NCBI RefSeq assembly: GCF_030160655.1
Contig: NZ_BSOT01000005.1
Coordinates: 310,001-374,000, forward strand
Length of the DNA stretch: 64,000 nt
From: Agaribacter marinus
GTDB lineage: Bacteria > Pseudomonadota > Gammaproteobacteria > Enterobacterales > Alteromonadaceae
Reading direction: 5' to 3'
A model generated the notes under the pieces. The model did no database searches. It worked only from the letters and a program-made list of their open reading frames with translations, and was not told the origin of the DNA. Both the position numbers and the translations under genes were made by a program. Shown here piece after piece: positions 10,679 to 20,864 of the stretch. Within the stretch, counting starts at the first letter, position 1, and each line of letters opens with the position of its first letter.

Positions 10679-10713
10679 GGGAGTATTCGTATTAAACGCC
10701 TAATCGATTTTCA

Positions 10714-12579
10714 CTATTCAATCTTACATTCCATACAAAGGACGTAGCTAGCGTTAGGATCATTTAACATACTAATATCGGATATTTCTCTTTCAACATC
10801 CTTTGCTATTTGCATGATTGGATTGATAGAACCGCCAAAATTGATACCTTCAAACCAACTAGCGGATGCATTAAATATCTGTTGTAAGAGTTGTTCTTCT
10901 TTTGACAGTTTACGTTTGATGTATTTCGTTTTGTAATCTGAGATTTCCGCCAATTCAGCCGCTTTCTCGACCGCACGTTCAACATCACCCAACTCGTCCA
11001 CTAAGCCTAATGTTAATGCTTGTGTTCCAACCCATACGCGCCCTTGAGCAATCTCATCAACGGCCGCTTTAGTCATACCTCGCTCTTCAGCGACAAGGCT
11101 AATAAAACGGTCATAACCACGCTCAATGTTCATTTGAATCAAATTTGCGTAGCCTTTAGATAAGGGCCTGTCAATTGCAATACCGTTGAGTTCATTTGTG
11201 CTTACACCATCAGAGTTTATCCCCAGATAATTAAAGGACCGTTCAAATGTTGCGAAGAAGCCGAATATGCCTATGGAGCCTGTAATGGTGTTGGGCTCAG
11301 CGATGATATGATCAGCGCTTGCAGAAATCCAATAACCGCCAGATGCCGCGTAGGTTGCCATTGACGCAACAACGGGTTTACCGGCTTCTTTCAATAGTTC
11401 AACTTCCTGGCGTATTACTTCTGATGCAAAGGCACTACCACCACCAGAATCTACTTGCAATACAACGGCTTTTACGCTGTCATCGGTGCGGGCTTTACGT
11501 AGGAGTTTCGCGGTTGAATCTCCACCAATAGTACCAGGCTTTTGATTACCATCTAGAATGGTACCTTTAGCCACCACTATTGCTACTTTATCTCCGTTTC
11601 CGTCAGGCGAAGCCATTTTCGGCGTAATAAGATCTAAATACGCATTGTATGAAACCGCATTGTAAGGACTGTCTTCCTTTCCTTTACCTAATAACTCGGT
11701 CATTTCGCTTCTAAAGTCTTCGCGAGTGCGCAGGCCATCGACCCAACCGTTATTTAAGGCATATTCAGCAAAATCACCATTTACATTTTCAAATTTAGAC
11801 AAGAATATTTCAAAGGTTTCGTCAAAGTTTTCAGTATCAAAATTCCTAGCCGCGGCTACATCTGTCTTATATTGCGTCCAAAGCTCATTCAACCAGGCTG
11901 TATTTGCTTCTTTTGCTTCTGGTGACATGTCATTGCGAATAAATGGTTCTACCGCTGATTTGTACTTGCCTACTTTAAAAACATGCGGAGACGCTTTTAA
12001 TTTTTCTAAGGCGTCTTTGAAGTAACTACCATAGTAGGCATAGCCTTCAAGTAGCACGCTACCCATCGGGTTTAAATATATGTTGTCTGCTTGAGCAGCA
12101 AGATAGTATTGATTTCTACCATAATAGTCTGCGACAGCATAAATGGGTTTACCAGACGCTTTAAACTCTGTCAGTGCCTCGGCTACTTTCCTGAATTTGT
12201 CTAAACCGCCTCCGCCTAAGCGATCTAGACGCAGAATAATTGTCTCTATACGTTTGTCATCTTTGGCGTTATTGATGACTTTTACTAAGTCACGAACAAG
12301 TATTTCTGGGTTTTCAGGTTCTTGGCCTGACGCTTCTTGAATAAACGCTTCGGTCGGATCTACATACGTTTTTTCAATGACTAAGTTGCCATTTAGGTCA
12401 AGAATTAATGCACTGTTTTGCTCAACCACTATTTGATCGCCGTCTCCTGAACTTATACCAATAATGACAGCAATTAGTATGGCGAAAAATATGATGTTGA
12501 ATATGAGTCGGCGACTAAAATTAAGGACATTCCATATCCCGAGGAAAATTGATTTGGTTACACTGGATTTCTCAGCCAT
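10714..12579 (-). CDS. sppA: Signal peptide peptidase SppA, 67 kDa type
   Basis: A membrane-anchored serine protease that degrades cleaved signal peptides in the periplasm. 621 residues is the long (67K) form with tandem ClpP-like domains. An N-terminal membrane helix lies at about 26-45 (LIFNIIFFAILIAVIIGI). The catalytic Lys is in VGKYKSAVEP (about 205) and the catalytic Ser in MATYAASGGYW (about 412), agreeing with the K209/S409 dyad of E. coli. A divergent YdjA-type nitroreductase lies upstream, as in enterobacteria. Confidence 0.96.
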   Translation of the reverse strand: MAEKSSVTKSIFLGIWNVLNFSRRLIFNIIFFAILIAVIIGISSGDGDQIVVEQNSALILDLNGNLVIEKTYVDPTEAFIQEASGQEPENPEILVRDLVKVINNAKDDKRIETIILRLDRLGGGGLDKFRKVAEALTEFKASGKPIYAVADYYGRNQYYLAAQADNIYLNPMGSVLLEGYAYYGSYFKDALEKLKASPHVFKVGKYKSAVEPFIRNDMSPEAKEANTAWLNELWTQYKTDVAAARNFDTENFDETFEIFLSKFENVNGDFAEYALNNGWVDGLRTREDFRSEMTELLGKGKEDSPYNAVSYNAYLDLITPKMASPDGNGDKVAIVVAKGTILDGNQKPGTIGGDSTAKLLRKARTDDSVKAVVLQVDSGGGSAFASEVIRQEVELLKEAGKPVVASMATYAASGGYWISASADHIIAEPNTITGSIGIFGFFATFERSFNYLGINSDGVSTNELNGIAIDRPLSKGYANLIQMNIERGYDRFISLVAEERGMTKAAVDEIAQGRVWVGTQALTLGLVDELGDVERAVEKAAELAEISDYKTKYIKRKLSKEEQLLQQIFNASASWFEGINFGGSINPIMQIAKDVEREISDISMLNDPNASYVLCMECKIE

Positions 12580-12661
12580 TTATACTACCTTTGGTTTCTC
12601 GTATTTTCAGTTTACTCAAGTCTTTGAATAAACTACATGTGCAATTTGTAAAATTATGTGT

Positions 12662-12928
12662 CTAATAAGGATCACATTGCGATGTTTTGCGTTGTGTCGA
12701 TAACCACTGCTCAAGCACTTGGGCTATCAATTTGTGATTGTCGTTGGCAAAATGCATAAGCAATGTTTGTGTGCATGCGTTAGCACACCGTTTGCGGTTT
12801 TTTTTAATATTTGTCTGTTTTGCATTATACATTAAACATGACCAGGCTCTATACATATGGGCTTTACGCGTAACACTTATATCGGCGATGCATCTATTTA
12901 ATTGAGCGAGTTTGTCTATTGAGCACAC
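12662..12928 (-). CDS. Hypothetical small Cys- and Lys-rich protein
   Basis: An 88-residue frame fills most of the sppA/ydjA gap. Start GTG, no convincing Shine-Dalgarno sequence. The product is basic with five Cys (QLNRCIADI, AWSCLMY, KRCANACT, SQCDPY) and ends in an amphipathic helix (KLIAQVLEQWLS). No family recognised. It could be a real lineage-specific gene or a chance frame; the alternative is that this interval only holds the divergent promoters of sppA and the nitroreductase gene. Confidence 0.35.
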   Translation of the reverse strand: MCSIDKLAQLNRCIADISVTRKAHMYRAWSCLMYNAKQTNIKKNRKRCANACTQTLLMHFANDNHKLIAQVLEQWLSTQRKTSQCDPY

Positions 12929-12980
12929 AGCTAAAAACAGGTAAGTTGCACAAGCTTTTATCTAAATAATTGGGAACAAC

Positions 12981-13532
12981 ATGCAAGCGATTGATTTACT
13001 TTTGTCCAGAAGCTCACAACCTCGTCTAGAAGCCCCAGCGCCTGCAGGTGAAGCACTTGAAAATATTATTCAAGCTGGCTTTAGAGCGCCAGACCACAAA
13101 TGCTTGTCGCCTTGGCGGTTTGTCGTCTGTCAAGGAGAAGGTTTGGTGCGACTAGGGAGTATATTTAAAGCATCTGCTGAATCAAAAAATGCAGACACTA
13201 AAGTGATAGAACGAGCATCACAATTGCCGCTTAGGGCACCAATGGTAATTGTGGGTATATGCGAGTATAAGCAATGCGATGGTGTTCCCCGCGTTGAGCA
13301 GATAGCATCTGCTGCGTGTGCGTTAAGTGCAATGCAAATGGCCGCTGTGGCTCAAGGCTTTCAAGGTGTATGGCGCACCGGTGCGTATGCACAAGATGAT
13401 TTTGTTAAAGACGCATTTGGATGCAGTGAGCATGATGAAATTATGGGTTTCTTGTATCTTGGCTCGTCTACGCTGACGCCAAGGGAAAAAGCCAAAAAAG
13501 TGATTGATGACTTTGTGGAATTTTGGGACTAA
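12981..13532 (+). CDS. ydjA: YdjA-type nitroreductase-family oxidoreductase
   Basis: A 183-residue FMN-dependent nitroreductase-like protein of minimal size. Matches YdjA in layout: SSQPRLEAPAPAGE, AGFRAPDHKCLSPWRFVV (FMN contact), ASAACALSAMQMAA, and GFQGVWRTGAYA. The physiological substrate is unknown for the family. It has GGGA upstream of the ATG. Its position divergent from sppA is conserved with E. coli. Confidence 0.92.
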   Translation: MQAIDLLLSRSSQPRLEAPAPAGEALENIIQAGFRAPDHKCLSPWRFVVCQGEGLVRLGSIFKASAESKNADTKVIERASQLPLRAPMVIVGICEYKQCDGVPRVEQIASAACALSAMQMAAVAQGFQGVWRTGAYAQDDFVKDAFGCSEHDEIMGFLYLGSSTLTPREKAKKVIDDFVEFWD

Positions 13533-13566
13533 TTAAAAATGCAGGCGCTGGCAAAGGGTTTTTAAT

Positions 13567-15150
13567 TTGAAGATACCAAAGGAAATGGTTGTTGTATTTG
13601 CAATTTTTATTGCTATTGGCTATTTTTCGTCACAACGATCTACTGAATTTTCATTCCACTTAAATTTGTTTCCATGTGGGTCTTCAATTATACATGAGGG
13701 TTATTCAACAGAATGTGGCACGATTGTTTTGCCGCAAGAATATGCAGTATATGATGACGGTACTTTGGATTTACCTGATGTTAATTCTGATGGGGATTTT
13801 CACTTTTCTTCTAACACCCCAACGGTTGAACTGCCGCTTATTGTTTTTACGCCTGCACTAGAAACTGGGACACCTCTCGTATTTACAGGTGCTGGAGGGC
13901 CTGGTGGAACGACGTTTTTGTCTATGCATGATTCAATTGATGTAAACGACTATTTGGATGGTTTTAGGGCATCAACGGTCGGTGCTGGCAGAAAATTGAT
14001 AATGTTGGATGTTCGTGGCAGTTTTGGTACGAAGCCTTTCTTAGATTGTCATGATTACACGAAACTAATTTATAAACAGATGGTGACAGGAAGGTTTAAG
14101 ACACAAGAACGCCTCGATGTTGATGAAAAGTGCGCCGAAGAAATCAAATCCAAGCGCATTAATCTTGGCCTTTTTAACATTGATAACGCTGTTAGAGATA
14201 TAGAAGCCATTCGGCATCTTTTTGATATTAATAAATGGCATGTATACGGAGTGTCTCATGGAACTCGAATCGCAATGCACTACGCTCGCTTGTTCCCACA
14301 AAATACTAAAAGCTTAATCCTGGATTCAATATTTCCATTTGATATAGATAGTTCTCTCGATTATGCGGCCTTAAATGAGAAAGCGTTACTGCAAGCGTTT
14401 AATAGGTGTGATGCAAATCACGAATGTGCTGAACGCTTGGGGGGAAATACGTCAGATTCATTAATTCGACTTCGAGAAGATTTGAAGATAAATCCATTGC
14501 TCCTAACGAGCACACATATTAATGACGAGTTTGATAGTGTAACCGAAACTATTACGGTGACTGAGAATACAATTGATAGATTACTATTTTCAGCTTCTTA
14601 CGATGAAGATGCGCTGAGCACTTTGCCAGATCTTATAAAGCAGATGGAAATACAAAATTATGAGCCGTTTTTACAATTTTTTGCGAGTGAAATGGAATAT
14701 GCAATGTTTGGTATGTTTGCAGACGTCGCCTTCACAAGTTTCTCATGTTATGAGGAAGATTTGTTTCTAGATATCGAGCAAGCAATTAAAAACGCGGAAT
14801 ATGTAGCGTTAGACAGTAAAGATTCGATAGACGATTTAAGGTACCTTACAAGTCATTGCCATACCTTTGAAGTAACGAAAGCTGAATATTCAATAAAGAG
14901 CTTCGATTTACGTACGTTAGAAATGCCCATTTTAATACTCGCTGGTGCTTTAGATATCGCCACTCCTTCGTATTGGGCTGAAGAGTTTTATAACGAACTG
15001 CCACATAAAGGCGAAATACAACATTTAAAAATTTGGCCGGAGGAAGCACACGCTGTGCTGAACGGGAATGAATGTGCAGACGCATTAGTTGCTAATTTTT
15101 TAGACAACCCGACGAAGCCTTTAAATGATATAAGTCCTTGTAGTGATTAA
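13567..15150 (+). CDS. Exported alpha/beta-hydrolase (tripeptidyl aminopeptidase-like)
   Basis: 527 residues. An N-terminal hydrophobic segment (about 6-23) suggests a signal anchor or signal peptide. The hydrolase core shows the oxyanion segment GAGGPGGTT (about 110-118), the nucleophile elbow GVSHGTR (Ser near 229), an acid region LAGALDIATP (about 460) and a catalytic His in EEAHAVLNG (about 494). This layout resembles the S33/TAP-like peptidases that release N-terminal peptides. Start TTG, with AAAGGG about 8 nt upstream. It follows the nitroreductase gene by 34 nt. Substrate unknown. Confidence 0.8.
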   Translation: MKIPKEMVVVFAIFIAIGYFSSQRSTEFSFHLNLFPCGSSIIHEGYSTECGTIVLPQEYAVYDDGTLDLPDVNSDGDFHFSSNTPTVELPLIVFTPALETGTPLVFTGAGGPGGTTFLSMHDSIDVNDYLDGFRASTVGAGRKLIMLDVRGSFGTKPFLDCHDYTKLIYKQMVTGRFKTQERLDVDEKCAEEIKSKRINLGLFNIDNAVRDIEAIRHLFDINKWHVYGVSHGTRIAMHYARLFPQNTKSLILDSIFPFDIDSSLDYAALNEKALLQAFNRCDANHECAERLGGNTSDSLIRLREDLKINPLLLTSTHINDEFDSVTETITVTENTIDRLLFSASYDEDALSTLPDLIKQMEIQNYEPFLQFFASEMEYAMFGMFADVAFTSFSCYEEDLFLDIEQAIKNAEYVALDSKDSIDDLRYLTSHCHTFEVTKAEYSIKSFDLRTLEMPILILAGALDIATPSYWAEEFYNELPHKGEIQHLKIWPEEAHAVLNGNECADALVANFLDNPTKPLNDISPCSD

Positions 15151-15329
15151 ATACCCATAAATGGCAATTGCTTATAGACGACGATAGACCACATACTGAT
15201 TCTGAAAGGCGCTTTGGTAAGTTACCTAGGCTTCATAATTCACTCACTTCACAATTAATTCACACTAACTGCTTTACGATTGCTTAAGCTTCGTGTGTGT
15301 AGCGTTTACAATCAATAAAGGAGGTTGTT

Positions 15330-16583
15330 ATGCGTTCAAAGTTTCTAAGTATTTGTTTTAGCTATCTACTAATCGGCTGTTTCGGGGGGACTGATACGAA
15401 ACCTGAACCTATAGTGGAGCCTGAACCCATAGTGAAACCAGAGCCAATTGAAGAAACTGACGAAGTACAAGAACAGGCTGAGGCCTTAAAATTTCCAAGT
15501 AACATTTCTAATCATTATATATCCATGGCATTAGAAACAGGCGATATCAACTTATTACGAAACATCATGCCGGATATAGAGGGGAATTTTAGGTTTCGGA
15601 CTTTGTACTCAGGTGCTGCACGAAATTCTCTGCATTTTTATTTGCAGCATGATAAATATTTGGGATGGCAGTATGAAGGTGAGTACTCGATACAAAATCC
15701 AGAAGATGGCGTGCTAGAAATTGAAGCCCACCTGACTGAATCAGATGTGAAGTTCGATATAGAAATGTCCTACTTGGAAGATAATGCAGGCCAATGGCAA
15801 ATGGAAATTCAGCAACAAGTGTTGTCTGGGACGTTTGAAGTGGCGCCAACGGTACCATTGACAGAATATCAATTAAAAGGCTCTACCGATACTAATATAC
15901 AGATTGTTTCCAGTCTTTTAAATTTTACCTACCAATATCACGTATATTTACCTGAAGGCTATCAAGACAATATTAAAGATTACCCGTTGGTGATAAAAAC
16001 TGATGGAAACTACGGTTTTATCGAATTTTCAAAACAACTCGAACTTAATCAAACAAAGGCGATATTTGTTGCTATCGAACAAGGTCCTGATGGACGAAGA
16101 GAAATAGATTTTAGAGAGCCTGGTGTATCCGCCTATTTAGATTTTTACGAGCATGAGTTTCTTCCAGAGTTGCAGTCTTTATACCGTATAGATGAAGAGC
16201 AGAGAACTTTATTTGGACATTCGTATGGTGGTTTGTTAGTGCGCTCAGCAATGATCAGAGATAAACGAAGTGTAAATGAACAATTACCTAGGTTATTCAG
16301 AAACTACATTGCCGCTGACGGTGCATACTGGTATCAAGAGGGTATATATAAAGAGCAAGAAGACGAAGTGTATGGTAATCAAATAAGTTTCCCCGGTGTG
16401 TTCGTCCTAGCAGGGGCTAACTTTCAGGGCTTAGCTCCACAGGTAGCGGACTACAAAAATGCGTTATTACAACGTAACATTAATGATTTAAGCATTTTTC
16501 ATGAATCATACAATATGAATCATAACCAAGTTATTCACCCCGTATTTAGTAAAGGTATTAGTTTAATTTTCCCTAGAAAATAA
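15330..16583 (+). CDS. Putative lipoprotein esterase of the alpha/beta-hydrolase superfamily
   Basis: 417 residues. A lipoprotein signal with lipobox LLIG-C (Cys about residue 17), then a Pro/Glu-rich linker with repeated KPEPI units (about 25-50), a small N-terminal domain, and an esterase-D/IroE-like hydrolase domain. The nucleophile elbow is FGHSYGG (Ser about 300). The catalytic His is probably in MNHNQVIHP. Very good Shine-Dalgarno sequence (AAAGGAGG). The substrate is not predictable; IroE-like enzymes cleave siderophore esters, but no siderophore genes are nearby. Confidence 0.78.
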   Translation: MRSKFLSICFSYLLIGCFGGTDTKPEPIVEPEPIVKPEPIEETDEVQEQAEALKFPSNISNHYISMALETGDINLLRNIMPDIEGNFRFRTLYSGAARNSLHFYLQHDKYLGWQYEGEYSIQNPEDGVLEIEAHLTESDVKFDIEMSYLEDNAGQWQMEIQQQVLSGTFEVAPTVPLTEYQLKGSTDTNIQIVSSLLNFTYQYHVYLPEGYQDNIKDYPLVIKTDGNYGFIEFSKQLELNQTKAIFVAIEQGPDGRREIDFREPGVSAYLDFYEHEFLPELQSLYRIDEEQRTLFGHSYGGLLVRSAMIRDKRSVNEQLPRLFRNYIAADGAYWYQEGIYKEQEDEVYGNQISFPGVFVLAGANFQGLAPQVADYKNALLQRNINDLSIFHESYNMNHNQVIHPVFSKGISLIFPRK

Positions 16584-16649
16584 GCGTAATAAGTCAGGAT
16601 TTGAAACCTAGTTCAATCGGTAAAATTTCGGTAAGAACAGTCAACAATA

Positions 16650-16680
16650 AAAAAGCCGCCAAAAGGCGGCCTAAAAAAAA
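16650..16680 (-). terminator. Terminator of hexR-pykA (bidirectional)
   Basis: Stem GCCGCC (16655-16660) with GGCGGC (16665-16670), AAAA loop. On the minus strand a run of six T follows; an A/T run on the other side allows it to work for the convergent esterase gene as well. Confidence 0.9.
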
Positions 16681-16692
16681 CAGTAATCCAGG

Positions 16693-18129
16693 TTAAGAAA
16701 CAGCAACTACCTTAAATACGTTAGTTGCGCCAATAGTTTCCATTGTATCACCATAAGTTAGGATAAACTTGTCACCCGGCTGAAGGGCGCCAATCTCTTT
16801 CAGTTTCAACATGACTTCCTTAGTGACTCCACCAGGAGGGCAACCCATTGAATCGAAATATACTGGTTTAACACCACGATAAAGTGCCATTAAATTGAGT
16901 GTGTTAGCGTGTCGAGACAATGCATAGATAGGTAGGGTGGTGGTAATACGCGACATTAGCTTGGGTGTATTTCCACTTTCAGTTAAGCCTACAATTGCTT
17001 TAACGTCATTTAAATGGTTAGCCGCATAAACTGCAGACATTGCCACGGTTTCACTGACGTTAGAAAACTCATCGTCTACCCTATGCTTACTAATTTTTAC
17101 ACTAGGGTGGCTTTCAGCACCTTCACAAACACGCGCCATAGCCTCAACCGTTTCTACTGGGAAAGAACCTGCGGCTGTTTCAGCAGAAAGCATGACAGCA
17201 TCCGTACCGTCTAATACAGCATTTGCTACGTCCATTACTTCCGCGCGCGTTGGCATCGGGCTTTCAATCATCGATTCCATCATTTGCGTTGCCGTAATCG
17301 CAACTTTGTTTAGCTGGCGAGAGCGCTTAATCAATTTCTTTTGTACACCGACTAATTCAGCGTCACCTATTTCTACGCCTAGATCACCACGTGCAACCAT
17401 GACAGCATCTGATGCCATGATGATATCGTCTATGGCTTCGTCACTTGCAACGGTTTCTGCACGCTCTACTTTCGCACATATTTTAGCGTGACAGCCTGCT
17501 GCTACCGCTAGCTCTCTTGCGTAATCAAGATCTGCACCAGAACGCGGGAAAGAAACGGCTAAATAATCAACGTCCATTGCTGCCGCAGTATGAATGTCTC
17601 GTTTGTCTTTTTCGGTTAACGCTTCAGCAGACAGTCCACCACCTTGGCGATTAATTCCTTTGTTATTACTTAATTTACCTGCAACAGTAACTTCAGTCAT
17701 CACTTTGCGGCCTTCAACGGCCAATACACGCAATTGAATACGTCCGTCGTCGAGTAACAAAATATCACCACTCTCTACGTCGTCAGGTAAGGCCTTATAA
17801 TCAATGCCTACTGCATGATCGTCGCCATCATCTTTACCCAATTCAGCGTCTAGAACGAATTTTTGACCGATAGATAATTTTATCGATCCTTCTTTAAATC
17901 TAGAGACTCTGATTTTCGGGCCTTGTAAATCACCCAAAATACCAACGTATTTGTTAAGTTTCTTGGCCGCTGCACGAACACGTTTTGCGCGTTCAATGTG
18001 GTCTTCAGCTTGACCATGAGAAAAGTTCATACGTACAACATTTGCACCTGCAGCTATGATTGCTTCAATCATTTCGCTTGAGTCAGTTGCAGGGCCTAGA
18101 GTTGCAAGTATTTTTGTGCGACGTGTCAT
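16693..18129 (-). CDS. pykA: Pyruvate kinase II
   Basis: Converts PEP and ADP to pyruvate and ATP, the last glycolytic step. 478 residues, closest to E. coli PykA. Visible: [13 protein letters not shown] start, [26 protein letters not shown], and [10 protein letters not shown] (active site). A TTG at 18141 is in frame, but the ATG at 18129 (MTRRTK) fits the family. It lies 24 nt after hexR and is probably co-transcribed with it. Confidence 0.97.
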   Translation of the reverse strand: MTRRTKILATLGPATDSSEMIEAIIAAGANVVRMNFSHGQAEDHIERAKRVRAAAKKLNKYVGILGDLQGPKIRVSRFKEGSIKLSIGQKFVLDAELGKDDGDDHAVGIDYKALPDDVESGDILLLDDGRIQLRVLAVEGRKVMTEVTVAGKLSNNKGINRQGGGLSAEALTEKDKRDIHTAAAMDVDYLAVSFPRSGADLDYARELAVAAGCHAKICAKVERAETVASDEAIDDIIMASDAVMVARGDLGVEIGDAELVGVQKKLIKRSRQLNKVAITATQMMESMIESPMPTRAEVMDVANAVLDGTDAVMLSAETAAGSFPVETVEAMARVCEGAESHPSVKISKHRVDDEFSNVSETVAMSAVYAANHLNDVKAIVGLTESGNTPKLMSRITTTLPIYALSRHANTLNLMALYRGVKPVYFDSMGCPPGGVTKEVMLKLKEIGALQPGDKFILTYGDTMETIGATNVFKVVAVS

Positions 18130-18153
18130 ATTATGTCTCAATGTTGTGGGTTA

Positions 18154-19008
18154 TTAGCTATTTTCTTGTCGGTTGTAACGAGAACCTCTAAGCGTGTCTT
18201 TAACGCGCTTGAGATTTTCCCTAAATTTGTTTCCACGGCGTAAGGTAAATCCTGTTGCCAATACGTCAATCAATGTGAGTTGGGCTATCCTAGATGCCAT
18301 TGGCATATAAAGATCTGTATCTTCGGGCACAGATAATGACAGCACATAGTTACAGGCTTTTGACAGGGGAGTCCCTTCTGTCGTAATACCTATCACCGTG
18401 GCATCATTTTCTCGCGCAATATTGGCAACATCTACAAGACTTTTGGTACGCCCAGTGTGCGAAATAAAAATCACTACGTCGCCTTCATCACAATTCATAC
18501 AGCTCATACGCTGCATTAGTATATCGTCAAAATGTATGACGGGTACATTAAAACGGAAAAATTTATTTACGGCATCGTCGCATACCGAGGCAGAAGCGCC
18601 CAGTCCAAAGAAAGAAATTTTCTTTGCCTGCGTAAGTAAATCTACCACGCGATTAACCATTGCAATATCGACGGATTGTTTTGCCACTTCTAAGGCGGCC
18701 ATGGTCGATTCGAATATTTTATTTGTGTATTCCAAGGGGCTGTCAAATTCGTCAACGTGACGATTTACATAAGGCGTGCCATTTGCAAGACTTTGTGCAA
18801 GATGCAATTTGAAATCAGGGTAGCCTTTGGTGTCAAGGCGTCGACAAAAACGATTCACCGTCGGTTCACTGACATTAGACATTTTTGCAAGGGCAGCAAT
18901 ACTTGAATGAATAGCCGCTTGTGGGTTTGAAAGGATGACTTCAGCGACCTTTTTCTCGGACTTACTGAACTCTTCCATATCAAGTGATATTTTTTCTAAT
19001 ATATTCAT
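18154..19008 (-). CDS. hexR: RpiR-family transcriptional regulator HexR
   Basis: A 284-residue RpiR-type regulator: N-terminal helix-turn-helix (about 30-60, MSNVSEPTVNRFCRRL) and a C-terminal SIS sugar-phosphate-binding domain (about 125-260, FFGLGASASVCDDA, ISHTGRTKSL). In Shewanella, Vibrio and Pseudomonas HexR responds to KDPG and controls zwf-edd-eda, gapA, pykA and related genes. Position (divergent from zwf, upstream of pykA) and HexR-like operators in two intergenic regions support the assignment. Confidence 0.95.
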   Translation of the reverse strand: MNILEKISLDMEEFSKSEKKVAEVILSNPQAAIHSSIAALAKMSNVSEPTVNRFCRRLDTKGYPDFKLHLAQSLANGTPYVNRHVDEFDSPLEYTNKIFESTMAALEVAKQSVDIAMVNRVVDLLTQAKKISFFGLGASASVCDDAVNKFFRFNVPVIHFDDILMQRMSCMNCDEGDVVIFISHTGRTKSLVDVANIARENDATVIGITTEGTPLSKACNYVLSLSVPEDTDLYMPMASRIAQLTLIDVLATGFTLRRGNKFRENLKRVKDTLRGSRYNRQENS

Positions 19009-19367
19009 GTGTTAGACGCTGTATGCAGTTGTTATTTTTATCAACTTGTAACAATATTACGGATAATCATTGCTAGTATTGCATATGTTGTAACTTTTTA
19101 ACAAAATTATTTCAATACTGAAAGTGAATTTTATATGCAAAACACCCACAAATATTAGGTGTTTATAATAGTGCCTAATGTATGCTAAATCAAAGGTTTA
19201 TTTATTTAATACGTATGCATTGGATTGAGTTTTTTGACTTTTTACGTATTATTTATATAACTCACTTGTTACATACAAGTATCGAAATATTTGTAATTTT
19301 ACTACATTTGTAGTTTACTAACGCGCAATCAACGCAGATACAAAATCTTTACAAAGAGGCACAGCAC
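19009..19367. promoter_or_regulatory. Divergent hexR/zwf control region
   Basis: A 359-bp AT-rich region with no gene. It holds one HexR-box-like sequence that fits TGTARTWWWWYTACA exactly (19292-19306), two weaker two-mismatch matches closer to hexR (19047-19061 and 19089-19103), and a short palindrome ACTTGT-N5-ACAAGT (19264-19280). The best box lies 61 bp upstream of the zwf ATG, a position suited to repression of the Entner-Doudoroff operon. Confidence 0.75.
19292..19306. promoter_or_regulatory. Predicted HexR operator upstream of zwf
   Basis: TGTAATTTTACTACA is a full match to the palindromic HexR box as I recall it (TGTARTWWWWYTACA). A partial second copy (TGTAGTTTACTAAC) overlaps the zwf side from 19309. 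Binding is inferred, not shown. Confidence 0.8.
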
Positions 19368-20864
19368 ATGTCGTCTGATACCAATTATGAACCTATCGAT
19401 TTTGTTTTGTTTGGCACCAACGGTGACTTGGCAAGACGAAAACTTCTTCCTTCTCTTTATCAACTTGAAAAAGCTGGCTTATTGCACGAAGGCACCAAAA
19501 TCATTGGTGTTGCGCGTCAAGAACATACGCCAGAAAGTTATGCAGAATTAGTTAAAGAAAATTTTCTTAAATTTGCTGGTGAAAGCCTTTGCGATGATAC
19601 GTGGGAAAAATTCGTGGCGCGTCTCGATTATGCGCAAGTGGACATGCGTTCACATAACGATTATGCAAAGTTATCTGAGCATGTGAATGCCGATCGTGTC
19701 ATGGTTTGTTATTTTGCAACACCGCCATCGATTTTTGGAGACATTTGTCGTGGTATGAATGCTGCAGAGCTTATCGATGACAGCGTAAGGGTTGTGCTAG
19801 AAAAGCCAATTGGCCACGATCTAGCGTCATCTAAGGTGATTAACGACCAAGTTGCTGAGTTTTTCGAAGAACGCCAAATTTACCGTATAGACCACTATCT
19901 TGGTAAAGAAACTGTACTAAACCTAATCGCGCTTCGTTTTGCCAATTCAATTTTTGCAACAAATTGGGATCACAATTGTATCGATCATGTGCAAATTACG
20001 GTTGCCGAATCTGTGGGTATTGAAGGTCGATGGGGATACTTTGATGACGCAGGTCAAATGCGCGACATGGTACAGAATCATTTACTCCAAATCTTGTCGT
20101 TAGTTGCTATGGAGCCGCCGTCAACCTTGGCGGCAAGCAATATTCGTGATGAAAAAGTGAAGGTACTAAAATCACTTAGGCCTATCGATTCCTCAAATAT
20201 TAATGAAAACACAGTACGTGGCCAATACAGTGGTGGGTTTGTTGCAGGTAAAGAAGTACCTGGTTATCTTGACGAGCCAGACGCTAACTTAAAAAGCAAG
20301 ACTGAAACGTTTGTCGCGATAAAGGCTGAAATAGACAATTGGCGTTGGGCCGGCGTGCCATTTTACTTGCGCACAGGTAAGCGTTTACCCAGTAAAGTGA
20401 GTGAAGTTGTCATATACTTTAAGCGTCAACCGCATAACTTGTTTGGCGATAGTTTTACCTCATTACCACCAAACAAGGTCGTTATAAGATTGCAGCCTGA
20501 TGAAGGCGTGCAAATTACGGTCATGAATAAAGTCCCGGGGTTAACTAGTTCCGGTAATATGAGCTTGCAGAAGTCGCAACTTGATCTAAGTTTCTCTGAT
20601 GAATTCGCGGATATGCGTATTGCAGATGCCTATGAAAAGCTACTATTAGAGGTAATGCTGGGCAATCAAGCGCTCTTTGTTCGTCGCGATGAGGTTGAGC
20701 ATGCGTGGAAGTATGTTGATTCAATTTTAAATGCTTGGAAAACTTGTTCAGAAGGCCCAGAACCATATCAAGCGGGTACTTGGGGGCCGGTTTCTTCAAT
20801 TGGCTTATTGGCTCGTAACAATAGAAGTTGGTATGAAGGTAAAGTGACGAGGAAGAAAAGATAA
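19368..20864 (+). CDS. zwf: Glucose-6-phosphate 1-dehydrogenase
   Basis: Oxidises glucose-6-phosphate to 6-phosphogluconolactone with NAD(P)+. 498 residues. Visible: nucleotide-binding GTNGDLARRKLLPSLYQL (about 13-30), the catalytic segment RIDHYLGKE (about 172-180), and EKPIGHD. It is the first gene of the zwf-pgl-edd-glk-eda operon, overlapping pgl by one base (TAATG). A predicted HexR box lies upstream. Confidence 0.97.
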   Translation: MSSDTNYEPIDFVLFGTNGDLARRKLLPSLYQLEKAGLLHEGTKIIGVARQEHTPESYAELVKENFLKFAGESLCDDTWEKFVARLDYAQVDMRSHNDYAKLSEHVNADRVMVCYFATPPSIFGDICRGMNAAELIDDSVRVVLEKPIGHDLASSKVINDQVAEFFEERQIYRIDHYLGKETVLNLIALRFANSIFATNWDHNCIDHVQITVAESVGIEGRWGYFDDAGQMRDMVQNHLLQILSLVAMEPPSTLAASNIRDEKVKVLKSLRPIDSSNINENTVRGQYSGGFVAGKEVPGYLDEPDANLKSKTETFVAIKAEIDNWRWAGVPFYLRTGKRLPSKVSEVVIYFKRQPHNLFGDSFTSLPPNKVVIRLQPDEGVQITVMNKVPGLTSSGNMSLQKSQLDLSFSDEFADMRIADAYEKLLLEVMLGNQALFVRRDEVEHAWKYVDSILNAWKTCSEGPEPYQAGTWGPVSSIGLLARNNRSWYEGKVTRKKR

